64,000 bases of DNA from Nitzschia sp. DOCU1 (lineage: Eukaryota; Bacillariophyta; Bacillariophyceae; Bacillariales; Bacillariaceae): the NCBI GenBank assembly GCA_951394045.1, contig OX595998.1:186001-250000 (forward strand), given 5' to 3'. The number at the start of each line of letters is the position of its first letter. The first letter of the stretch is position 1. Under the pieces are notes generated by a model, which ran no database searches, had not been told where the DNA came from, and worked only from the letters and a program-made list of their open reading frames with translations. The translations under genes and the position numbers were made by a program. Of the stretch, positions 19,364 through 31,600 are shown piece after piece.

Positions 19364-22300
19364 TCATGGTGCCGGGGCGGCGGTAGGACGCGAGGACGGA
19401 AACTCGGAAGGATACGAAGACGGCAACTCGGTACTTTGCGGTTTGGGAGAAGGCTCGTCGGAGAGGAGCGGTTGTTTGGTGCTTGGTTCCGCAGAAGGGG
19501 CGTCAGAGGGCTTGCTGGTCGGGGGCGAGGTATCCACAACGAAAGCAGCAGCAGCGCCGGAGGCTCCACAATCTCCCCCATCTGTTCAAGTGAAAGGCCG
19601 ACAAAGGTAAGGGACGTAATCATTGTATCTGTCTTTACAAACACTGGTGGTATACGTACCATATGCGCATTGCTGAATGTTGTTCCCCCAATCACAGATG
19701 CCATCGCCTGAACGGGACATTTTGTGAGATTACTTGTGAGCAGCATTGACTGGTGGCATCGTTTGCTTACCGATCGAATACGGTAACCCACCAAAACCCG
19801 AGCAATCAGGGCACCATTCATATGATGTCCCGCACCAGCCCCATATGGAGCAGCAAGAAGTTCCATCCGCACAGATCCCGTTACCACGATTGCCATATCC
19901 ACATGGGGCGCTTGTTGGGGGGTCACCATAATCGCTGGCTGACGTGTCTTGGCAGTTGTAACCATTATCACCGCAAGTGAACGCTGTAGTTCCGTTTTTT
20001 CCGCATGTACTGTCACAGCAATCTCCACCGTCTGCAACAACAGTCCGACGTGAGAAAAATGAAACGCTGGACAAGAATTGAAACAAAACCACTGCTGGTA
20101 GACTCTTACCATATCCGCACTCAGGATTGTTGTTGAAATCATTACACCACCCATCGCCTGAACAGGACATTTCGTCAGATTACTCGGGCTGCGTCGACTG
20201 GCATCATCCGCAAGATTTAGTGCTTACCCTTCTTAGAATACGCACAAGGATCTGCAAACGGGTCTTGACAATCGTAACCAACAACACCACATGTATAATC
20301 TGTAGGTCCGTTATTGCCGCAAGTAGTGGCACAACAATCTCCACCGTCTGCAACAACAGTCCGACGTGAGAAAAATGAAACGCTGGACAAGAATTGAAAC
20401 AAAACCACTGCTGGTAGGCTTACCGTATCCGCATTCTGCATTGTTGTTGCCCCAATCGCACCACCCATCGCCTGAACGGGACATTTTGTGAGATTACTTG
20501 TGAGCAGCATTGACTTACAGCATACAGAAGCAATCCCTGCTTACCGATCCAGGGTACCCAACCGTAGCAATTTGGGTATTCTGACCAGCCTGCACAATCT
20601 CCTCCGTCTGTTCAAGTGAAAGGCCGCAAAAGGTAAGGGTCCTAATCATTGTATCTGTCTGTACAAACACTGGTGGTAGACTCTTACCGTAGTCGCATGC
20701 TGCGTTGTTGTTGTACCAATCACACCACCCATCGCCTAAACGGGACATTTTGTGAGTTTACTTGTGAGCAGCATTGACTTACAGCATACAGAAGCAATCC
20801 CTGCTTACCGATCCAGGGTACCCAACCGTAGCAATTTGGATATTCTGACCAACCTGCACAATCTCCTCCGTCTGCTCAAGTAAAAAGCCGCAAAAGGTAA
20901 GGGTCCTAATCATTGTATCCGTCTGTACAAACACTGGTGGTAGACTCTTACCGTAGTCGCATGCTGCATTGTTGTTGTACCAATCACACCACCCATCGCC
21001 TGAACGGGACATTATGTGAGATTACTTGTGAGCAGCATTGACTGGTGGCACCGTACAGAATCTCTGCTTACCGATCCAATAAGGTACCCCACCAACATCG
21101 TAACAAGAATCACCGCAGTATTCATATGATGTCCCGCACCAGCCCCATATGGAGCAGCAAGAAGTTCCATCCGCACAGATCCCATCACCACGATCGCCAT
21201 TTCCACATGGGGCACTTGGGGCGCATGGGTCCTCACATGAGTACCCAGCAACGACGCCGCAGTCATAGTACGCGTTTTCGTCACACGTATTCTCACAGCA
21301 ATCACCACCATCCCAGCCGCAGGCTTGAGTGTTTAAAAATGAGTCGCACCATCCTACAATCGTTGCCTGTTAGAAGACTGTAATACATCGTACGCCGCGT
21401 CGCCTTTGGCAGTACTCACCGTCACCACAAAAGCTAGTCGGTTGACAAAATGGGTTTGCAATACAGGTTTCTTTGGATGCGCCGATTGCGGGGCAAGAAT
21501 TCGTTGGGGTGGGCTGATTTGAGGGGGCGGCAGTAATTGCTGGTGCTGGAGCCCGCTCGGGCGCCGTTGGATCAGTGCAGTTGTAATACTTGGTCGCAGT
21601 ACAGTTGTCTCCTAGCGGCGTTCGGCATGTACTTTGGCAGCAATCTTTATTGTCGTAGGCACAGACGAAAACATTCAATTCATCATTGCAAATTCCATTC
21701 CCAACTAGGGCGAGCATCTCAGAGTTGCCTTGAAGAAATGCTTCGCACTCTGTTCTCTCGAGAACAATTTGCGTTACAGGATCGGTGTTCGCAAAGTTAT
21801 CCAAGTGGCAGGCATACCCGAACTGTCCGCATACATATGTCAACCCAGTCTGGCACTCGGATGCACAGCAATCACCGCCGTCTTGTGGGAAAAGAGAAAA
21901 CATGTGGATGTGCCCAGGGAGTATGAGAAAGACGGACCCTGTTGAGCTCACTCACAATGCAGCACTGTTCTTACCATAGCCACAGTTTAACACATTGTAA
22001 ATGTATTCCGGAGGGTTCGTGTTCGGGATTGTATCACGATCACAAAACCCATCCTATTGAAGTAGTTCAGGATGTTGGAGTAGAGCAAGATTGATGTGAG
22101 GCCAAGACGAATAAGATACCACAGAAAACGCAAAAAGGGGCTTGGCAAAATCAGAGGCATCAGCCGCTCCGCCAGGGATCGGCGAAAACTCTGCCGGAGC
22201 GCAAGCAACCCTGCAATTGCCTTTGCACTTACTCCGATGTAATGTTCCGTTCCAGCTGGAACAACACAGTTTGGATACTTCAAATAATTTAGCATACTAG

Positions 22301-25300
22301 GATCAAGGGCTGCTAGAGAAGGTGCCCTCGTCGACTGCCCAACCCAAGCAAGAATAATGGTGTTATCGAATTTGAGCTGCCCACTCTGAAGCTTTCGGCG
22401 ACTTGCAAGCACTTCGGCGTAACCCGATTGAAACTCGTCTTCTCGGATAGCGTGGTCGGGTGCGTCCACCGGACAAAGGCAAATGTCCGTGTTGGCTTGC
22501 GTTCTTCGTCGATTTGGATCTGCATCTAGAGGATGATATAGTTGCCGACTGCGTCGATCGTCGAACAAGTCTCCATTGGACCGGCAGCCCCGGCAGCTGC
22601 CTTTAAGTCTCAAAAAGAAACGAACGCGGGGGAAGCCATTCTCGTCGCTTTCTCCTAGCGTCTCGTGGTCGATCGAAAGGACCGCCTCTGGACGACGAAA
22701 AAGCTCGTCACAGTAGTCGGCCGAGAGTTGTGTATACTCTGATATGAAACTCGAGCCAATCAAGTTTACGTCGTTGCTTGTCACATCACCACTCACATAA
22801 GCGTCGATGACAATAGTCGTGAAGAAATCGGATGCTTCCAAAGCACATGGAACAATTTTCATTTCGCCGAGCGTCACGTTGTCAATAAATGGAAGGCTAG
22901 ACAGAGCGAGCAAGACCTGTTCTTGCGTAGGATCGACCCGGGTCGAATTTGGAGGGCAGAAGCAGCTATCAGCTTTTGCCTTCAAACGGCCTGACGAGCC
23001 TTGATTGTCTACAGCATCTTCTTGCAGGTTGCGACGGCGTCCAGAGGTTTGGTCGAACAAGCCCGAATCGCTCGAACACCCTCGGCAAGTGCCACTAGCT
23101 ACCAGAAACACCAAGCTATCCGCAGATTGCGAAATGTCACCAGTTTGGTTGAGGTCGCCAGTTGAGGCCGCTGTTGGGGAGTAGGTCGGTGCAAGAGTGG
23201 ACATCTGGGCTCGTCGCTTCCCCTGACCTGTGCTGTTACCAGCATGCCCTTCCGTATAATTGAAGTCCAAAGAAACTTTAAAATCGGTCAGCTGACGAAA
23301 CAAGGCATCACAAATACCTTCGGAAATGGCTTGATTGTAGCCGTCCACAAACGTCTGGCCAAGCTGGGTAAGCTGGTCAGATGTCTCGACAGATCCGCTG
23401 ATGGTCAAAACTACAGCTGAACGGAAGGACGTCAAGAACCTGCAGTCTGAGACTTCGCTAATCGTCTCAAGCTCAAATCGATTTACAAGTGCTTGATAGT
23501 TTTGTACCACCTCAGGCTCACTTGGCCCCAGCTCTTCTGACGAGGTTGAGCTACAATAGCATGTTGGGTCGAGGTCCTGGAGACTTCGAAGACTTCGGTG
23601 CTGCTGCTTCCACGCCAGCTTGCGCTCTCGATTCGGCGTTCGGCGAAAAGCCTCGGTGTCGTAGACGGGAATGGTCTCGTTGCATTCACCCCGACACGTG
23701 CCCGTTACAGAAAATTCAAAGGAAGCTATAGTTCCGTCGCTGGAAACTTGGTAAAAAAGAGCTTGGGCGCTGGACAATCGACGAAAGTATGGGTCGCAAT
23801 GTCGCCTAGCAAGACCGTTGTATCCCTTGACAAACTGAGTCTCAAGCAAGGCGATGTCGTTTTCCGAGACGGCAGTCATATTCGGGATGAGGTCATATTC
23901 GACTACGACGTTAGCAGAGAAAACATTGAAGCTTGAGCCACAGTCAACTTCCTTCACTTGCATCACATCAGCAACTTGAGTAGGTGATGACACGACTTGG
24001 GACACAACGATGTCCGAAGTCGCGCCTGAGTCAAGCACAACCTCTGTAAGGGCTTTCGTCAAGGGAGGAATCAACCCCCGATCTCGGACACCTTGCTGTC
24101 TGGTTTCAACTGGGCAAAGGCAATTGGTAGAGTTTTGCACTTCGACCTTACCGAAAAGCTGCCCGTCGCAACCGAAGCATTCAAATGTCACTAGAAGAAG
24201 GAGCTCCACGTCGTCGGTCGTTTGTGCTATGCCGGGCAGCCGGCGGTTCCGCTGTCTGACGTTTGAATCATCAACGTGAACAGTCAAAATGTTCCGGCGG
24301 GCCAGGTCGCACGTTCCATTTGCGAAGCTTCCCGCATCATGGAAGCTATCTACAAAGTTTGCGACGATGGCGTCTTGTTCTTGAGCCGAGACGGCTGCTC
24401 CAGCTTCTTCGGGATCTCGCGTAAGAACCACACTAACCGACGCAGTGTGCTTCTGTACAAGATCGTCGGCTATACCTGGCGTGCAGTTTGCAACGCGGTG
24501 TACGTCGACCACGTCCAAGAGGCCTCCCAGCGCGATTGTTTGGTTCGTTTGATTCTTGGAGTTGTACGCTTTCACAAAAGCTTGGCGCGAGGGTCCTGGA
24601 CAAAAGCAGGGATTCGCTAGCTGCCGTCGATTCTCTCCAAGGTTGCTGGCCGCCGATTCTTGCGTCCGGTGGAACAGTTCCACTGGAACTGTGTTACATC
24701 CCTCGCAAGAGCCAAATAGCTGGACGATGACTTCGACTTCCGAGATTGTAGTTCCACCTTCGTGGATCTCGATTAAATCAAGTTGGGTCATGCGTCGGAA
24801 CGCTCCCTTCTGATCACAGGTTGCAATGGCCGTGTAGGTTTCTGCAAGATCGGATAGGACGGGACCGAGCAATTGTTCCAAGTCCCCAGATGTATTGTTT
24901 CTAGCCAGTCGAATAGCCCAAAAAAGGCCATCAAAGGACACCGGACCATTGGTCTGGGAGACACATAGCGGCTCAACAGTTGGAGCGAATGAAGGGGTGG
25001 CAGATATACTTGGAGGATTCGTAGTACTAGGACCACTCAGAAAAGGGGGTCTTGTTCCCTCGAAGCCACTACCGGTGGGGGCCGGAGTGACGCCATCTTG
25101 TACAGGATTACCTGCTCCGCCGCCTGTGTTGCTTCCTCCCCCTCCGTTGTTATTGCCCCCGCCATTGTTGTTACCACCGCCATTGTTGTTTCCTCCATTG
25201 TTGTTATTTCCACCATTGTTGTTTACGGGAGGCGGTGTAGGCCTGGGTGTTGGTGGCGTGCGTGGTGGTAGCGTGATTGGTTCTCTCGTGGGTTGTTTGT

Positions 25301-26564
25301 TCTGTTGCAAATGTCGAAGATCATTCGAGTGCGTTGAGTTCACAGAAAAGTCGAAGGTGTGGGTCATTCCACCGCATAGTAGATCCAATCCATCCACATT
25401 CAGCAGGGAAACGCGATTGTGGGAGGTTAGAGACAAAAAAGCGTCTGGAGAAGCCGAGGGGTCACCAACAGGTAGAGTAGTCCAGTTCCTTGTTGCTGCC
25501 TCCAAGTGTCGATTCAGATCATCGGCAATGTCTAAAATCAAGCGATATTGTTGATGCGGGGACAATAGGAACTTGGCCATCACATGCGTTCCATCGTGGT
25601 CGAGTGTCATCTGTTGGGTCATACCAGTAGCTGCAAACGCCGACGCTTGACCAGGCGTCAACAGCTGACGTGCAGCTCTGCCCACAATGTGCTGGTCGAT
25701 CGTACGATCGCGGGCGCCCTTCTGTTTCTTCGAGAAAGCGTCGAAAATTTCGAGTTTCGACAAATTCAAAGAGTCCTTTTGAATCCCTTCATGGCCAAAA
25801 TGATGTTCTTCTTCCCCCAGCACTCCTGATTGGAGCGGCTTAACCCGCCTATCAGCGACGCGTTCTTGGCCTCCATTTTTCATGTCATTTGGCATCCTTT
25901 CTAATGGCTGCAAAGGCTGCGCCTCTTCTTGCTGCTCTCTGCTCATGAATCCTTTGTTTGCTGCATACATTCCTCCTACTAGGACTCCTCGAGCAGCTGC
26001 AAAGTCCCCCAAGTGACGAGGACGGCGGATTCTTCCTTCACCCTCTGCTGCTGGATGGTGGTGGATTGGGTCTGTTTCTGCAAGATGGCCAGGAGTACCC
26101 TCAGCTGGTGCAACCTGGCCACTCTTTTCTTTTTTCTCGGAAAGAACAGCTTCAATTCGCCAGGAAAATCCAGCCTCCTTCCAGTGACGGTCTAGCCCCC
26201 GAATCTCAAGATAGACGGGAAGGCCAAGGGATGTATCGTACTGCCGAGCACCAGAAGAAAACTCTCCTCCTACTAGAGGAGTAGTACTTTCGTGTTTCAT
26301 CCTCGCCAATCTCTTCTTTTCCACCACTTCATTACGAATGGTCTTGTCAGTGTCTCCGATATCATCGGCAAAGATCTTATTAATGGGAACCAGCAACAGG
26401 AGCATGTACCAAAGAAGGAAGGATGCTCCATCGTTGTTGGAGACCATCATCGTCGTCTTCGGAGCAACGGGCTGCAACAACGACAACAAGAAGAGAACCA
26501 GCAAGAAGAAGGAGCATCCTCGTAGGGATGCTCCGCTTTTGGTGACAATCATAGCTTGATTCAT
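19364..26564 (-). CDS. Secreted LNR and chitin-binding (hevein) multidomain protein, copy B
   Basis: Fourteen exons inferred from GT-AG sites: 26564-22233, 22053-21975, 21881-21420, 21353-21072, 20999-20952, 20871-20809, 20735-20688, 20607-20545, 20471-20424, 20347-20228, 20157-20110, 20031-19771, 19707-19660, 19581-19364. Joined length is 6120 bases (2039 residues), frame kept throughout. Start is the first ATG (MNQAMIVTK); the frame upstream to 26639 lacks ATG. Two hydrophobic segments (residues about 17-34 and 49-63), ending at IFA-DD, look like a signal region. A charged domain (70-440), an Asn/Gly linker (446-478) and five Cys-rich modules (about 530-1440; CxGC at about 620, 798, 958, 1158, 1325, each followed by CxCP) come next. 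Then eight Lin-12/Notch-like repeats (GDGWCD..NN.AC.Y.DGGDCC), two hevein-type modules (CG-x-G-x8-CADGTSCCSIWGWCGTSYE) in exons 4 and 12, and a PS-rich tail. Probably extracellular; hevein modules suggest chitin binding (family knowledge). Confidence 0.8.
20545..21072 (-). repeat. Tandemly duplicated LNR exon pair
   Basis: Exons 5-6 (20999-20809) and 7-8 (20735-20545) with their introns are near-identical, offset by 264 bases; I count about ten differences, some in introns. Each pair encodes one LNR ending in PWIG. Internal tandem duplication of a 264-bp unit is the simplest cause. Confidence 0.85.
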
Positions 26565-26639
26565 AATCTTAGTACAAGGACTTACTAAAACAATAGAAGT
26601 ATGATAAGAAAGTATGGATTGTTGCAAAGACGTAAACAA

Positions 26640-27020
26640 ATGGCCGCAATTTCGGCGGCCAAACCATCACCAAAAACAGTATCGGTTGGAAATATTATTG
26701 GTCTAACAAAATGACCTCAGAAACGATCTTTTAAGCCCGTTAATCGAGTTGTCGCGATGATGGTTAGATAGTAGGGGCTGGAATTCAATTATCGTCGATC
26801 ATGCCCTCCAACTTCTTGCAGTTCGTCGGGGGAGAACCTTCAGCTAGAAGTTCTCCCCGTGGGGTCACCATCCTTGTTTAAGATCGTTCCTGACGTCATT
26901 CTGATTAGAGTGAAGATGCCTTTTTCGTTCGTAATCATTAGTAAGAGAATAGCTAATCCTTGGTTGATGTTCTTCGGAACTTGAGTGCTGATCATTTTTT
27001 TATTATGTAGAACGAGGCAT
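26640..27020. repeat. Upstream flank of LNR copy B, related to 4440-4522 and 8301-8600
   Basis: 26640-26705 matches the flank of copy A left of the Crypton block, and 26707-27016 matches the flank right of it. Probable promoter side of the gene. No frame is conserved. Confidence 0.7.
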
Positions 27021-28219
27021 CTAGGCCCCTGTTCGAGCCCCCGAATTGTCCCTTGCAGTATATCTAACAATAAATGTAGATGATGCAGGGCTATATTCGT
27101 GTTTCCCCCCGTCCATATGTATCACTCGGAATAGTACCTCATATGCCCGTTTGAAGGGGCATATACGAATGGTTGACTCCGAGAAACTTCTGTTGATTCT
27201 CACACCACTCAATTGACTCTCGGCTAAATCCGTTGACTCCAATTTCTCCGAATATGCGCGACAGCACGGTCCATCAAGGTATTAATACGACCACATAATT
27301 TTCGCGCACGCTCACCCAACATCTCTGCCAAAAAGAAGGTTTCAATGGCGACGAGTGTTCCCAATTAAGCCTACGCCAATTCCTACACGAATGCAACAGT
27401 ACTCCAACTCCTCAGCGAGTTGGAGTACTGCTGCGTTTGTGTTGAAATCCATGTATGTACAATTCCACGAGAGTAAGTCTTACCGGAATTTCACGTTGCG
27501 CCATCCCCTTTGGTCTAAATAACGCTCTGTCGTCAGAGTCACACAAGCCAAAATAATATGCTCCAACGGAACAAGCACGAAATTTCTCACGAAAATTTGG
27601 ACCAAGCATCGACGCAGTAGGAAATCCATGCTAAAAAGAGACAGGCTGGCGCATAGTCTGTCGGTAGCCACTTTTTGCACACAGTGCCCCACTCCAACAC
27701 ATAGGTCAGTGGCCAATGCCTACATCTTTTTTGTGTAGCGGCCCACCACAAAATACTCCTCGGTGGCAATTTTGCAAAAAGCAATTGACCATGGTAGCAA
27801 GTTTGTTGATTGCTGCCGATTTCTTTCTGGTTCAATGGTGACTACCCTAATCCATAGTAAGCCCATGCTCTGTTGTGACCAGTGTCCCCCCCCTTTGGCT
27901 GTTGTTTTTCTTGTTGCGCTATGGTTTTGTTCAAGCAGTTGTACTGCTGCAGTTTCTTTCCTCAAATCCTTCTCGTCTCCATTCCCTGTTGATGATGAGG
28001 GAGTTTCTTGGATAAAACGCCACCATTAGTGGTTGGAGGATTGACTTCATTGTTTGAAATTATTCGCTAATGCCAACAGGGGGTTTGAGTTCATAGGAGG
28101 GGACAATACATGCTATTCTCCTGTCGGCTTCAAGTTCAGCAATGTTTTAACTAACAAGTATAGTAGCCCAATTAAATGTTCAAGGTGAGAATTGCTTGCT
28201 TGCTAACTAGCCCTCTCTC
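27021..28219. other. Unassigned stretch left of the first Copia element
   Basis: Short frames on the minus strand between 27412 and 27965 (up to about 80 codons) have stops and shifts between them. They could be a worn transposase, but I see no catalytic motif and make no call. Confidence 0.3.
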
Positions 28220-28249
28220 TGTAAGTTTCTAAAAGTCTACAATGCCTTG

Positions 28250-28592
28250 TAATAAACTATTATAGACCTCGGTCAAGAGGCAATCTCCCACAGTAGTAGT
28301 AACACTATACTTGTTAGAGATATTGTAACTGCACGCCGCAGGTCCCCCGTCCCAAACCCCGTTGTACCCCGTTCCCAAGCGGTCATCGATGACCTTTCCC
28401 AAAACGCTGACGTTGCCCCTAGTGCCAACGCTACAATCAACCCATTACCCCACGTCGCCGATCGTACTCCATGCCAGGCTTGCTACTGGAGGTACTCACT
28501 CGGATGACTCATAGCCCAATCGCTTGAGTCTTCTTATTCGATCGGGTCGAAGGGTTCATTTCAACTAAGACGAATTCTTGTCCCGTTTATAA
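28250..28592 (-). repeat. Copia 1, 3' LTR
   Basis: 343 bases. Contains about 51 bases (28289-28339 region) missing from the other LTR. In the shared part I count roughly 10 substitutions over 291 bases, so the insertion is moderately old. Confidence 0.88.
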
Positions 28593-28626
28593 CTCCCCGT
28601 GAACCCGCACGACACGCCTTTACCAT

Positions 28627-31600
28627 TCATCCTTCTTGGTCTTGATCCAAGTCTTCGGCAAGGGCGGCAGTGTCGCCTTCCCAGAACAAGAGAGTTTTCA
28701 GCATCCGCCAGATGTCGGAATAACCCCATGCTTTGGAAAGGATATCGGCCGGGTTCTTCTTTCCCGGAATATGCAGCAGTGCGATGATGCCAGCAGCTAC
28801 CGCCTCACGAACTCTGTGATAAGACAGGATCACATGTCGTTTGTTCAACTTTGCAGTAGGTTTCGTTGCACTGTCGCATACAGTCTTATTGTCACCAAAC
28901 ATGTATGACTTTGTTTTAATCGGAACACCTACATAGCGTAGCGTGTTCCTCAGATCCATGACCTGTTCTGTCGCTTGGCGGGCCGACATGAATTCACTCC
29001 CGTAAGTGGCCGTCTCAACCAAAGGCTGCTTCTTGGAGAAGTAGTCGATGGGAGTTTGGTTTAACAGGTGGAGAATACCAGTCACTGATTTTCCCGTGGT
29101 CATGTCATGGCACAAGTTGGCGTCAAAGAAAGTGATAGTCACAACTCGATTGCCCAATGGCTCGGGTGCATCTTCCGGGACTAGCTCCTCAACGTTCCCA
29201 TACACGCTGGTTGCCCAGTCGTACTCTTGAATCGGAACGGCTGAGAAGTCCGGAACTCCAGTGCGGAAGCGAATCGCACCGTGTCTCATTTTTGAGAGAT
29301 ACCCGTATACTCTACGGATACGCTCTAAATGACCCTTGCATGGCGCTGCGCGAAAACTCGAGAGAGTCATCACCGCCGTGGCAACATCAAAACGACCCAA
29401 AGAAATCGCCCATTGAGCAGCTCCGATCAAAGATTGATACAACTTTATACCTTCCGCATCCAATTCATCCGACGTGTCGAGCTCTGGGTGGTTGGTTCGG
29501 TAACTTGCCGAACAGGCGCTTGTAAGTTTCAACCATTCGTTTGATGTATCGTTTCGGCGCCATGCACAGGACTCCATCCTTGTCGCTATAGAAGTCGGCT
29601 CCCAAATGGTAGGATATTGGACCGGTGCCTTTCAACTTGAATTTGTAAATATTCGTCAGTTCATCAATGATCTCTTGATTCCGTTGTGAACAAATCGCCA
29701 AGTCGTAGACGTATCTGGCGACGTATTCGTAGTGATCGCCACACTTTCTCATCCAAATGTCAGCTTCTGCTTTCGACGGTGTGAAGCCCATTTGAGTTAG
29801 GACCTCGCTGAGCCTTTCCCACCACATTTTTCCGCTTGAGAAAAGCCCATACAAAGCTTTTGAGATGATGAGTAAGTGTCCTTCACGGTCGCCGAACTCG
29901 GGACCGGCTACCACAAAAACCTTCTCATCGGTCTTTGCTTCCAGATACGCATTCCCAATATCTGTCATCCACGTTTCTAGTTGATTTAACTCCGCGAGAA
30001 AGAGGCATATTCGTAGTCCTCGTAGCGACACCACGCTCGAATAAACGCTCGTGATTGGCGTCGGTGCCATGTTGCCATTGGCTACCAAACGGGCCTTCCT
30101 TCGAAGGTCATGTTTCACATTGTATATGACATGATACTTGATCTTCTTGTATCCTTTCGGATGAGTGCCCTTTCCACAGTCGACGAATGTTTCATACTCA
30201 TCGATCTGGCCAAGTTCCTTGAGCTAGGCTTGTCGCCAAAGGTCATTCCCATTTTTCATGTCGAGTTCCATTGCGTGCATGGTTCCGTGGGACTTTGACA
30301 CCGAACTTAAATAACGGCGCTGTCCGAAAGGACTTTAGTTTCGCTTGATTAACTAGCCGTAAGAGTTTCTTTTGTCTTCGTGCAGGGCGAGCGAATTGCT
30401 TCCAGCCTTCAAGTTCAAGTAACTTGTTTTCGTTCGCATTGATAGCACACGAAACTGGGTCGCTTTTACCGATGATGGAAAGAGGCTCGTAGGTCACCTC
30501 CCCGTTCTCCCAATTAACCCTCACGTTCCAACGTGAGCCCTTGTAATTAGGGTCAGTCTTGGTGAGAGGACCTTGGTGTCCGTCGATGGAACGGAACTTC
30601 CAAACTTCATCGGTACCGTCGGCATCTTCCAACTTGTCTAAGATCTGATTGTAGGTCTTGATCTCTTCAAACAAGCCATCAGAGGAAACGGCCTTGAAGC
30701 GAATAACAGCATCGCTGTTGTTGATACGAAAATGGATATCATCGAGGGCTTCGATAATCCATAGACGTAACCTAGTACCGTCCTCGCTGGGGACTGTCAG
30801 ATAGGTCCGACGATCAGGTCTTCCGGATCGATAATCGCCATGGGTCTCTCGCGTCGATGAATTAAATCAGGTATTGCCTCATCGGGGGTGTCATCTCCTC
30901 CTGGGTCAAAAGCAATGTTAGGATCGAGGCCATCATCATGCTCCTCGGCAACCGGCACGGCATTGGCAGCAGCTTGATTTGCAATCGCTCGTTGGGCATC
31001 TGCATTGGCACGCAAGTTGGGGCCATCCGTAGCGAGCCTCAAACGGGAGCGATAGAGGACTTGCTTGGTGTCAGTAGTTAAGACTTTATAGGTCAATGCA
31101 TGGCCTACAGTCTCCGAGAAACCGACGAGGCCTCCTTCTACTTCATCACCCACCGATGGAAAATTTCCTCCCCGCGCTTCGACGCATTTCACGTAGACTT
31201 TATCCCAGAAAGCATAGCGAATGATCATGCTTATGTCCGGGGTATAGCCTAGGAGTTTCTCATACGGTGTTCTCCAGTCCAGTGAGCCCCGCGCCAACCG
31301 ATTGTTTATGAAACAAACGTACTCCATCGCCAAAAGCCAGCAATAGGGAGGGGTGTTCGTTGTATTTAAAACTTGTTGGGTTGCCCGTTTGATAAGCCTG
31401 TATTGACGTTCAGCCGGATTTTGTTGGTGTTGATGGGGCTCGCTTTGCCACTCATCGATACACAAATGCCTCAATAAATCTTTCACACGCTTACTAATCT
31501 CCGCCTTTGCTCGGTCACTCACAAGAGTGTCCATAGCGCCACGTCGGCGAACGTTGTCTTGAAGAACGGCTACAAAATCGCCATCTGTATGCACGCCATA

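Noticed and set aside
19327..20170. Separate small Cys-rich genes on the minus strand
   Set aside because: They are exons of copy B read through introns; the phase-1 splice model joins them in frame.
22054..22232. Coding continuation of LNR copy B through 22054-22232
   Set aside because: Open by chance; GTAAGTG donor and TAG acceptor with LNR coding on both sides, and the frame does not continue the domain.
26565..26639. N-terminal extension of LNR copy B
   Set aside because: The frame is open but begins with TTG; no ATG before 26564, and A starts at the same conserved MNQAMIVTK.
27025..27055. tRNA-like GTTCGAGCC segment
   Set aside because: The T-arm stem does not pair and no anticodon arm lies upstream.
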